This document shows positions 22,606 to 34,600 of a stretch of 64,000 bases of DNA, one piece after another (positions within the stretch are counted from its first letter, which is position 1; every line of letters begins with the position of its first letter). The translations under genes and the position numbers were made by a program. The stretch spans positions 146,058,858 through 146,122,857 of the forward strand of contig NC_067282.1 of NCBI RefSeq assembly GCF_020740795.1. The letters run 5' to 3'. A model generated the notes under the pieces. That model was not told where the DNA came from. It saw only the letters and a program-made list of their open reading frames with translations, and did not search any database. The stretch comes from Apus apus. Taxonomy: Eukaryota; Chordata; Aves; Apodiformes; Apodidae.

Positions 22606-25600
22606 GTAGGTTGACTCTGTCTCTACACAGAGAAGTGTTCATCTCACTGAATTTGGGAAAGTGAGGGCATGTCCAAAGAAAGAGAATGAAGGTAGGGAAA
22701 CATTCTTAACCTTTGGCTGTGAGTCTTGAAAACAAAAGCTAGTAGTTCCAGCCAGTCTGGGAGTCATGCAGTAGTGGAGCTAAGTGTGCTATGCCCCTGG
22801 GGAATCCAACCACAAACAGGAATTGCACCTAAGGTGAGCCTGACTGTTGCAAGCCAGCAGCAGTTTGTTGTGGAAGGCTGAATGTGGGTGGATGTGGTGA
22901 GGAACTAGCCAAACCCTGATGCTCAGGACTAATGTAACGCCTGTCCTGACTGGTGGAGCATGCTGTTCTTGATTCTGGGGTCCTCTTCTTTCCTGAAAGT
23001 GCTGTTTGCAGACACTGGACAGACCTCCACAACAAAGAGGTCACTGCTTCAGGTCTGAAGGTCTACTAGATTTGTTTGTTGAAAGCTTGTCTGTTAAATA
23101 CTGCCTCTCCGTACAAACTTTGCCTCACTGATACCCTTTGGTCTTCACAGCAATACTGCCCCAATACCTAATTTGTCTCTAGAAGAGCACTTGTAGTGGT
23201 GGTTAGCCAGATGAGTGCATCTTCTCTTTTCTCTATTGTCGGTTGTGGTTTATTTCCTGAGGTACCTGATATTGTTGCACAGTCACCTCCTCTTTTGAAA
23301 ATAAAAAGAGGAATTCCTTTCCAATCAAGACCCTGTTTCACTCTCCACTAAAATGAGTGTGTCTGCCCATAATCTGGGGGTTCCCGCTGTTGTCTCCAAA
23401 ACTGCCAGTCCTTTATGCTGCTTGCTTAGGCAGCATCTATGTGTATTTTGAGTTCCATGCATTCCTGCTTGACCTACAGAGAAGATTTGGACAACCTGTG
23501 CTTGTGTGTTTTCTGGCAGCTACTCCCTGCTCCATGCTTCCAGGAAGACATTCAGTAATGTCAAAGTCAGTGTTTCCAGCCAATGGACTCCCTCCTACCT
23601 AAACAGCACCGCCCCTGAGCTCCGGCCCTATGAGGTAAGGACACAAGGGATAGGCAAGTGCAAAGAAAGGTGGGTCACTTCCAGTATGCTGAGCTTCTGG
23701 TGCTGATGAAGCCCCTTTAAGTGTCCATCAGGGGCACTTCTCAGAACATGAGTGGCAACTTCAGGTGTCTGAATTGTAGTTTTCAGGGTCATCAGGTGAT
23801 GGTGAAATCTTTCCTAAGTGGTCCCCAGAGATAATCTTCTCAAGAAGCTACAGTGTTCCAGTGGAAATGGGGACCATGGAAAAGTCTCTGCAGTAGGCAG
23901 CAGCATGGAGCTGAGGGAAGAGGGGGAAAGAGGGACCCTTCTTCTGAAGAGTCAGAGGCTATAAATGAGGGCAGTTAATGAGTTTACAGAGATCTCTGTA
24001 AAACTCTGGCTGTGACTTTCTTTGTGTTGGTGCTGCTGCTGCCACACTGTTAGAAGGAGAGCCAAAATAGGAGAGAAGAAAACTATCTGAAAGTGCCAGC
24101 TGCTTATCCTAAATTGACATTGAAGAATGGTATTTTATCTTGCATCTAAAAGGTCTGATTTCTGAAAATGCTGAACATCCAGTACCCCTTGTCAGTGTTT
24201 GCTTGCAGAGAAGAAGCTGTATGCTACTTGGACCTCGCAGATGGGAGTGCAAGAACTGCCTCCTGGCTCCTGCCCACAGTCCTTTTAGGGGCATGCTTGT
24301 TTTTAGGAGGGGCTTGTCCCCATGCTCTTGAGAAGTGGAAGAAATCTTACATTAACAGCTTGATCACAGACCATGAGATCTATTAGAGCAGGGAGTTCCA
24401 GGTGAGTTGCTTGGGTGCTGTCTGCATTAGAAATCATTGGTTATTTGACTGTTTGAGGATGATAAATGCTGATTTTTCTGTGGTAGGTAGAAACAGGAAA
24501 TTGTGTCTTTAATGTGTTCAGGATTTTATAGTATGGCAAAAAGGAATGAGCATCTCAGGAATGCTGAAATGAACTACACGGTGTTTATATTTAGTTCCTT
24601 AACTGGCATTCACACTACTAGTATATTTTGGAAGCTGTTTTGATCTTATATATATATACACACACACATATGTGATGCAGTGTTTGATGGATGTTGAGAT
24701 GTATGTGTCTGATCAATAAAAATGGTCAGAATGGTCCTTTTGGTATCAACTGGTTATGTCAATTAACAGTAAAGTGCTTTCTGGGAAACTGATAGAACAG
24801 ATAAATCACTTATGTGCTATCAGTTTTGTACTTTGGTGTATCTTTTAAACTACAGTCGTTCTTTATTTTTATACTCAAGAATATATTTTTTTAAAGTATA
24901 ACAAAATGTTTTCCAGTTACATTTTGAGTAGACCCTAGTGTGATTTAATTAGAAGGACAACTTAGATCTATAGTTTTCAGCCTTTAAAGATTTGGGAGTT
25001 CTGCAGAGGTTGTTTAATGAATTTAAACCTAATAACAAAATATTTCATTATCTAGCCTTCTAAGACCCTTAATAGCATGTGGACCTCCAGGGATCTCTGG
25101 TTAAAAGTTGAAATCTACTGGTGTGTAAGTACGTATTAGTGGCCCCAAGTGGCAAAAAGTATTTTCCAAGGGATTTATTAGTTTTCTTGGACACGAGATC
25201 TAAGCAGAACTTGTGTTGATACGCCTTACCAATGCTGCATCTTTTAAACTAAGTGGGTGTATAACTAGTGTTGTCTGTACAGGGTGCTCTGCTGGAGAGG
25301 TAAAATTAAACTAAAACTGATACGTTTAAGTTGGGCACATCCATAGGTCAGGTTTGGATTGAGTTTATTTGCTTTCTAATGGGAGCATGGCAGAGAGGGA
25401 AGAAAACTTTGTCCTGATTAACTTTATTCTTCAAGTCACCCCCTCAAAGCTTGCTGTTTTCAGCAGATATCACTAATCTTATTTTGGCTGCAATTGAGTC
25501 TTTTCCCCTTTTTTTTGATCATATTGAAAGTAAAATGAAACTCAAGGTAAGCACAAAACGTAACAACCTTAGTGACTGGAGTTCATTGTAAATAGCTTCC

Positions 25601-28600
25601 AACCAGTCTGTTTCTTCCCCTTGTTCTTTTTTGTGTTCCTTCTTTTCAGCTTGTGGTCTGTCACTCCTTACGTGGTTACTGCCACAAAAACTTTAAGGGA
25701 ATTATTCATTTAGTGCAGACAGCAAGACAAGTACAGAAGAGACACTGCACATAAAACAGAATATGCCTTTGTTGTATTATTCATTAAGATGCTCATCAGT
25801 GTTTCGGTGTAAGAAACTGTCGAACAGTTGCCTGTTTGTTAGAAGTAGGGCTTGTTTTGCCAGTCATTCGTCTTGATCTAGGTGGAATGAGCATTTCTAC
25901 TTCTGGTTTCCTAGCTTGCCCCTTAGAAGTGAAACAAAGAGGCACTCGATGTTTCTGACATTACCTTCTGCAGAAATTCTTCTTGATTTGATAATTGAAG
26001 TGTTGGAGGAATGGGAAGGTGCTGGGGCCAGATTCTGTTCTGCTTTGGAGTTGAGATTTCCATTGAAAAAGAGGAGAATAAGCTGTCCTTCTGCCTGTTT
26101 ACTTCTTCACATTTTCTCTCTGTAGCTCTGGAACAGCAGCCATTTATTTCCAAATGCAGAAGAAGCAACTCTTTTCTTGGGGACATTGGACACAATTTTT
26201 TTGTTTTCCTATGCTGTGGTGAGTAAAACTAACCCAAAGCTATTAATCTTTGGTTGAATCTTATCGGGATGATCACACCCACATTTGGAGGGGATTAACA
26301 GGTTCTTCTTCTTGGACTTGCCTAGCATTAATGCAGCTTAGTTCAGGAAGCAGATTATTTTCCCTTCCATTTCTGTTTTTTTTCTGCCCATGGCTGTCAT
26401 CCATGTGAAGATGCTTGTTGACAAATGCAAGAGAAATACTGTCACTTTAGAATTTCTCACGTCCCTGTCACAAGTGGGTGGGAGGGCTAGTTTTCTCTCT
26501 CCGAGTGTTCTCAGCTGAGTTTTTTTAAAAACAAGAAATGTAATGGTAACTATGAGTAGAGTTTCTCTGGTGGCAGAAGGAATGGCTAGAGTCAAACTGA
26601 ATTGGTATAACGGCAGCATTTGGATCGGTTTGACTTTTCTACCACATTTTAATTCTTGCAGATAGCATGCAAATCTTTTGGCTTTATTTCATGCTGTGTT
26701 TTGTTCTCAGGGTCTCTTTGTCAGTGGCATAGTTGGGGATCGCCTGAACTTACGCTGGGTTTTGTCTTTTGGCATGTGTTCCTCTGCTCTGGTGGTAAGT
26801 CAGAATGTACTACTGTGATTTAGAAATCTCTCTTAGAGTTTCTGGATAGGGTCTTCTCTAAGGGAGAAGAAGTTCTGTTTCTGCTTGACCCTGCCCGTAA
26901 GCTGTACCTCAGAGGTCTCAAAGTCTGCGTTTAAGACTTTGTCCTAGATGCACTTATTGCATTGTCTAAAGCACAGAGCTATGCTAGATGACTCACCTCT
27001 TCCTGAAATAGCTATTTATGGGTACTGTGTCAGAAGGAAATTCCTACGTTTGAGGCACTGTCTAGAGGGCTGATGAACAGCTTTTGTACAAGATTGGTGT
27101 ATTTGGACTTTTGGGGATTGTTTTGGATTGTAACTGTTCTCCCAGCCCACGTATGTTGTCATCAGGGCTTTTGCTTCCAAACGCAGTTGTTGCTCACTTT
27201 AAAGGACATGCTAACAATACTAAGCATTCATTTACTAGTTTTGTAACTGCTGGGAAGGCATGTGTCAAAAAAGAATGTCCATTTAAAACAAAAGGGCTCC
27301 TGAGGTTCAAGCCACTGCAGATAAGTGTGAATCAGTTTTATCTCATTGTGGTTTTCTGGTTATTAAAGTAGTGGTAAAATGTGTGGAGCGATTTGATTTA
27401 TACCCAGGGGCTACAAACCCTACTATGGCCTATTGGGTTCTGCAAACACATTACCACAAACATGCATCAAGCACAGTGTGCTACAAAGTGTGTTTATTTT
27501 GGCTAGCTTGGGTAGTCTTAGTAATTTGAGAGCTGGCTGTAGTATTTATGTTAAATTTGCTAAGAAAAATGACTGCTGAGGGTTTTGTGTTTGCATAGAG
27601 CTGTGTGGATTGGGCTGTCAGTACAATAGCAGATCAGGAGGCTACTGTGTTTTCAGTGTTGCTACTGAAATTATTTGTCTCTTTCTCCTCTCCTGTTACA
27701 ACTGTGTTGTTTATGAAGATAAAAGTCTTTTGGAGTGGAAGTGCTGTGATAGCACATTTCTATCTGGAGTTGTTTGGGCTCTGGAGCCAGGGCTGCGGTG
27801 GCTCAGCAGAGGGTGCTGTTAACTCTCAGCTGTTTCTTAAACAATGCCAGGCTTGCCTCTGGCCTGACCCTTGTGGGTGACCTTCTCTCTGATGTTTCTT
27901 TTTTAGAACTCCTTCCTGGCTTTCAGCAGTAGCCTCAGGGGTTCATCTCTGTTATTTTTGTTGGTTTTTTCCCCCTCCTTTCTAGGTATTCTTCTTTGGC
28001 ACTCTCACAGAATGGTTGCATTTCTACAACAAATGGTTCTACTGCTGTCTCTGGGTTGTGAATGGCTTGCTGCAGTCCACTGGTTGGCCCTGTGTAGTTG
28101 CTGTCATGGGCAATTGGTTTGGAAAAGCTGGGTAAGTGGACTTTTCTTCAGTGACTCACTTATCTGACCTGCTGAGTAGCAGATTGAACTGAAAGTCTCA
28201 AACCAAAAAGGCCAACTGTTAGGTCAGAATTAAAGTTCTGAGGGATTAAATATGTCTTATTACTGTTATCTCTTTGTTTTTTCTGGAGGCATAGAACAGC
28301 TTGATGTGAACACAGTTATGTATGTTAGAGGCAGAGGTTCAGACTTGGAAAGTCTCATAATGCACAGTGGCTGAATTCAAATTTTCATGCCACTGGAAAA
28401 CCTGTTTCTATCTATTTGCCGCTGAAGAGGCTGAATAGAAACTGACTCATTATAGGTTGAACTCTCTAACTTTGGGGTATTGTAGATGAGCTGTAGCCAT
28501 AGCTTGTAACCCTGCTGTTGCCAGCCCACCTCTGCTCTAACACAGATGTTTCAGGATAGAACATTCCTCACTTATCCATTTGGTACCACCAAGTTATGCT

Positions 28601-31600
28601 GTGTTTTGTTTTAAGTGATCTTTGAGTCTCTTTGAAGTGTACTGGGAGAGTGCTGTTACTTACGAAAAAAGTTAAAGTTCACTCAAATGTTATATCTTTG
28701 TGTTGTTCCTAATATTACCTCTCCCCCCACTGCCTTTTTCACATTTTCTTCTCACTCTGCAGGAGAGGTTTTGTGTTTGGTCTCTGGAGTGCCTGTGCAT
28801 CCGTGGGAAATATCCTTGGGGCATTCCTTGCCTCCTGTGTTCTCAAATACGGCTATGAGGTAGGTATTGCTGTTTGGCTGCTAGCTAGGACTGCATGTCT
28901 GGTTGGTTTATGAGAGACTAGTTTCTTATCCTGTCTCTGAGAGATAACAGGCTCTACATTGCTGTAATGTGGCAAAGCCAGAGGTTGAATACAGGGCATG
29001 TGAGTGAACCCGTGCATCTTGCAAACAGCAGCCTTCCAAAGCCTGTCAGAAGGTGGCTGAGAAATCAGAGCCAGATTCTTTCCTGCAGTGCACAATGAGA
29101 GACCTAAAACAGTGGGTATAAAGTGAAGAAAGGACATTTCCAACTGGATGTTTGGAAATGTATTTCACTATGAAGTTAGTTAAGCATTGGAACAAGGGCC
29201 TGGAAGATCTGTCTTGGGAGGATTTCAAGACCTGATTGAACAAAGCCCTGAGCAATCTGATTTGAATTTGGTGTTTGACCCTTCTTTGAACAGTCCCTTC
29301 CAATATAGCTTCATCTGTGGTTGTGTTGGGTGAGCTCCTTCCTCACTGCTGTCACCTCAGTACACTAAACCAGCTGTTTCAATGGGATCTTTCAGCCTAG
29401 ATAGAACTGAGTCTGTTCAGGAGATGCAGAGATCACTTGTTTCCAAGTTCTATAGATGTAGTCTGGGTGGTTGTAGCTTTGTTTACTCTCTGACAAGTTT
29501 GGAATGTAAAGAAAGTGACTGAAAGTGTTTTTAAAAAGAATCTTTTATTTACTTATTTATCTTCAGTATGCTTTCTTGGTGACTGCCTCAGTACAGTTTG
29601 CTGGAGGAGTCATTGTGTTCTTTGGGCTCCTGACGTCACCGAAAGAAGTGGGTAAGTAGAGGAGGGCTGCAGCTTTTCAGTCCCTTCATGGAAAGCAGGA
29701 CTGCAGCTTTCCATGTACTAACAGTACCTCTCATTCTGACAGCACTTATCCTCAGGGCTCTTATAAAGTGGGGTTGCACTTCAGTGTATTTAACAGAGCA
29801 AATGCATCCTTCACCAAGACCACGCTAAATGGCATAGTGCATCATGTGTCTATGGTCTGGATATTTTAAAAAAGCAAAATAAACTGGCCTGGCTCTAACA
29901 TCTCCATTAGAATGTGTCTAATATTAGTTTTCCTTCATCTGGAAAATGAGTATTTTTTTTTAATGAAACAGTAGGCAAACTGGTAGCTGGCTTTGGTAGG
30001 AGAAACTGTGGCAAGCCTTTGTCTGCAGGTCTCCCTCAGCCTGTTAAATTGGTCTCAGGATGGGTATGGACCTTCTGTGAGAAGCTGGTATTAAAGCCAA
30101 AGTGTAACAGGAAAACAAAAGAGCTTTTGGGCTTTGACAGGGCCGTGGAGGAGGTTTCCCAGGTGCCTGCAAGGGCTATAAAGATGGTAGCACTAAAGCT
30201 ACCATGAGAAGCACTCAGAAGAGCACTCAAGCAGCCCAGAAAGCACAGTGCACTTCCAAGGGTTCCCACTCCCAAGGAGGGGTTAACTGGCAGCAGCTGT
30301 CTGAGTAGTCACTGGTACACTCAGCCTCCACACTCAAGGAAAGTGGTACCCAGGAGCCAGGTCCCAGGATCCCAACCACTAAATAAGGGGGGAAATGCAC
30401 TAATTTGTTGTCTTCCAACTAATGGCCAGACACTCAGAACAGACAAGGCTGATACCAGGATTAGGGAGAATACTTCCAAGAGTGCTAGAAGAGAAAGGGT
30501 AGAAACTGGCAACACTGTAGAAAACCATCTCGAAGAGTTTCTAAGCCAAAGGAGGATGGAGGCATGGGAGAGCAAGGGAACTGTTAGAAGAGAGACTTGC
30601 TTAAAAGAAGTGAGCATAGCTTTTGAATGGGGAGAAGGTGAACAGTCTGTGGTCTGTTTTTCCTGTTGCATATCCTTTGGAAAACTTAGGTCTCCCTGAG
30701 CTTGGAGCAGATGAAGACAGCAGTGTGGAGGAAGATGCCAACAGACCTTTAATGGATGATGATGATGCAGATGATGATGACCGGAATTACTCTGTCCAGG
30801 AAACTGACACTAACTACCAGCCAAAGGCCATTGGCTTTTTCCAAGCTTGTTGCCTTCCGGGTGTAGTACTGGTGAGGACACAGATTCTTGAGTGGCATCT
30901 GACTTATGCTGTTAAACATAAAGATGATTGTTTGCTTTGGCAGCATTTGTTGACAACATGGTTAATATGTTGACCATGTGTTCATAGACTCTTGGAATGG
31001 AAGGGGTTGGAAGGGACTTCTGGAGTTCATCTAGTCCGACCCCCTCGCTAAAACAGGTTCACCTAGAGTGGGTTCCACAGAATTGTGTGAGGTGGGTTTT
31101 GAATATCTCCAGAAAAGGTGACTTCAGAACATCTCTGGGCAGCCTGTTTCAGTGCTCCTCTGTCACCCTCAAAGTAAAGAAGTTTTTTCTCATGTTCAGG
31201 TGTAACTTCCTGAATTCCAGTTTTTGCCTGTTGCCCCTCGTCCTGTCACTGGGCACCACTGAAAAGAGTCTGGCCCCATCCTCTTGACACTCACCCTTTA
31301 GATATTTATAAGATTAATGAGATCCCCTCTTAGTTTTCTCTTCTCCAGGCTAAGACCCAGATCTCTCAGCCTTTCGTAGAATCACAGAATGGTTTAGGTT
31401 GGAACGGACCTCAAATATCATCTACTTCCAACCCCCTTGCCTTGAGCATGGACACCTCATACTAGACCAGGTTACACAAAGCCCCGTCTAACACTTTGAG
31501 GAATGGGGCATCCACAGCTTCCCTGGGCGACCTGTGCCAGTTTCTCCACCACCCTCAGTGAAGAATGTCTAACCTAAGTCTACCCTCTTCCAGTCTAAAG

Positions 31601-34600
31601 CCATTACTTGTTGTAATAAGTCATAGAATCATAGAACTATTCAGGTTGGAAAGACCCTTGGGATCACCGAGTCCAACCATCATCCCTACTCTACAAAGTT
31701 CTCCCCTAAACCAGATCCACCAACACCACATCCAAATGACTCTTAAACACATCCAGGGATGGTGTCTCAACCACCTCCCTGGGCAGCCTATTTCAGTGTC
31801 TGACCACTCTTTCTGTGAAAAAATTTTTCCTCATGTCCAGTCTAAACCTCCCCTGTTGCAGCTTGAAGCCATTCCCTCTTGTTTTGTCTCTGTGAAAAGA
31901 AACCAGCACCAACCTCTCTACAGTGACCTTTCAGGTAGTTATAGAGACTGACGAGGTCTCCCCTCAGCCTCCTCTTTCTCAGACTAAACATTCCCAGCTC
32001 CTTCAAGCATTCTTCATAAGATTTTTTCTCTAGGCCCTTCACCAGCTTTGTTGCCCTCCTCTCTACTCGCTCCAGCACCTCAGTATCTCTCTTGAATTGA
32101 GGTGCCCAAAACTGGATGCAGTACTCCAGATGTGGCCTCACCAGTGCTGAGTACAGGGGGACAATCATCTCTCTACTTCTGCTGGTCACACTATTTCAAA
32201 TACAAGCCAGGATGCCATTGGCTTTCTTGTCCCTGCTCAGCTTTCCTATAGCCCCCTTCAGGTACTGGAAGGCTGCCCTGAGGTCTCCCTGGAGCCTTCT
32301 CCTCTCCAGACTGAACACCAGCAGCTCTCTGTCTGTCTTCATAGGAGAGGTGCTCCAGGGCACACTATGTCCCTTCATCCAGGTCATGGATGAATATTTT
32401 CAATAAGACAAAACACCACTAGCTGCAGGCCTTCAACTGGACTCTGCTGGTCATCACAACCTTCTGAGCTTTGCCATTCAGCCAGTTCTCAAGCCACCTC
32501 ACTGTCCGCTCATCTAACCCACACTTCCTAAGCTTATTTATGAGGATGTTATGGGAGACAGTCTCAAAAGCCTTTCTAAAGTCAAACTAGACATATCCAC
32601 TCCTCTGCCCAGCCAGTCATGCCATTATAGAAGGCAATGAGCTTGACATCTGACTTACGCTGTTAAACCCTTGGTGTTGGGACTGTTATCGTTGTGTGCA
32701 TGGATGTAACACTCCAGGTATGTGGTTGTGTGTTGTTCTTCCCATCAGATTCCTGCCTCATGTAGTGCATGTAATGAGGCAACTACAGGCAGCAGAGATC
32801 CTGCCCTTTTTGCTGCTGAATTTAGAAGGGAGGCCATGAGGAAGGTGACTGTAGGATGCTTTCTTGGTAAGGCAGCTACAATGCTCTGAGGAATGGGATT
32901 CTCACTGCTAGCTGAGCATCACACATCTGTGGCACTGATACTGAGGTTTGGGGTTTTTTTAGTTGCATTAGAACAGAAATCTGGCCTGAAAAGCATTAAT
33001 CAGCATGAGACAACATGTGGCAAAGTATGTTTGGTTTGTTTTTTTTTTAAATAAACAACTGGAAAAAAGGCCTGGTGATGCAGTTTCCACATACCCTCAT
33101 CCTGTCCCTGTGTGAGAACTTGTACTTCTGCATCAGCAGTATTGCCCAATTCATGGGATTGGTTCAGATGAAAAATTAACCTGCCATTAAAAATCAGTAT
33201 TAATGCTCTGTGTCATTGGGCTGTGTGGTCTCTGAATACTAGAACCAGTACAAGAACGAGGGCATGGTGGCTGGCTCTGTAGCACAGTGTCGTCTGGCTG
33301 GATTTGATCATGAAGCAGAGCTACTGAATAGGCAGTACTGTCAGACACCCTTAATGAGCAAAGGGCTTGGTTGTTGTGATTAAGGCAACCCACAATCTAG
33401 AAGGTATGCGTGGTTTGTCCTTATTTAGAGTGCTGGGCGGCCACAGTGCTGTTAAGACAATTGGTTGAGGGATGGCAAAATGAAGCTTACCCATCTTGAT
33501 GATGTGTGACCTTTTTTCACTGGTCAGAACACAAGGAGGTACCATACAATTGCTGTTTCTGTACTTGGGATTTTGAGGAAGTGTTGTGTGCATTAACACA
33601 GCAACATGAATGCCTCTGAGTCTGGGAGTTTTATCAGATGAGTGCCCAGGCAAACCAGGACACTGTCCGATCAGTGAGAGACCAAATACCCTGAGGACCT
33701 CTAAAGCCTTGTCAAGATTCTACAAAGATTTTCTTTGACATTTTTTTCTGTATTTTCTCTCTTCTGCTGAGTGACATGGTGGAAGAGTTCTAGTATGGAC
33801 AGTTTTCCCCCCAGTCTCAGGAAATTCCATGTTTAATCAGTCAGGTAATCTGGTAGACAGTTTCTACGCATGTTGTAATAAATACCGCTTCGTACAGTGC
33901 ACTTTTCACACCCAGAGGCAGGAGAACTCTACCAAACATCCCTGTGCCTTATATGTATGGTAGAGATTAGATTGGGTCCTGTAAGAGTGGAAAAGCATTA
34001 ATGATACAGCTAAAAAGGATCTATTAAAATAATATATATACAAATAATATAAAAGATACTATAAATTCAGAATAGATGATTGTGTGGAGTTTAATATTTA
34101 AAAAAATCTGCTTTTTGAAATTCAAAGACAACTGTGTACGTATACATCCAGTCTTAAAAGCTGTGATTCTAGACCCTAACAGGTTGGGTTTTTTCCACCT
34201 TCATCCTTATTTTATCTCTTCAAATCTGAGTTCCTTGGACTGCCGTGTCAGTGTTTATTAGGAGGCCCTACTGAAACAGTGTGCCTCATCCTGCATGCTG
34301 GGCCAGGGAACAAATCTTTGCCACACACAGGAAAGGTGATCTTCTAAAGAAGATCAAGGAGAACTTGAGCTCAGCAGCCAAAAGCAGGGGATTGTCTCAG
34401 CTGTTGGGTTTGGAATAACTTTGGCCAAACCTTTCATCTTGTGTCCTGGAACACCTGCCTGGGGATTATGAATGACATGTACTCTTCTGGTGCTGTAAGC
34501 ACATTAACCTTCTGAGCAGCAAAAGGCAGCACAGCGGAATTACTTCAGATAAGTTTTCTCACCATCATGCACAGACGACTAAATCTCAAGCTTGTTGCAT

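Larger units (their letters stand above)
22606..26125 (+). other. SLC37A3: SLC37A3 introns 1 and 2 of the coding region
   Basis: Introns 22606-23519 and 23635-26125. Apart from a short TA/CA microsatellite (24646-24672) and A/T-rich sequence, I see nothing recognisable. Confidence 0.85.
26219..29566 (+). other. SLC37A3: SLC37A3 introns 3 to 6
   Basis: Introns 26219-26710, 26795-27985, 28132-28762 and 28860-29566. The last holds an old CR1 piece. The others show only chance open frames, the largest at 27605-27880 without resemblance to anything. Confidence 0.85.

Noticed and set aside
31842-32387. Reverse-transcriptase-like frames on the - strand as a host gene
   Set aside because: They are the C-terminal pol region of CR1 LINE copies inside an SLC37A3 intron.
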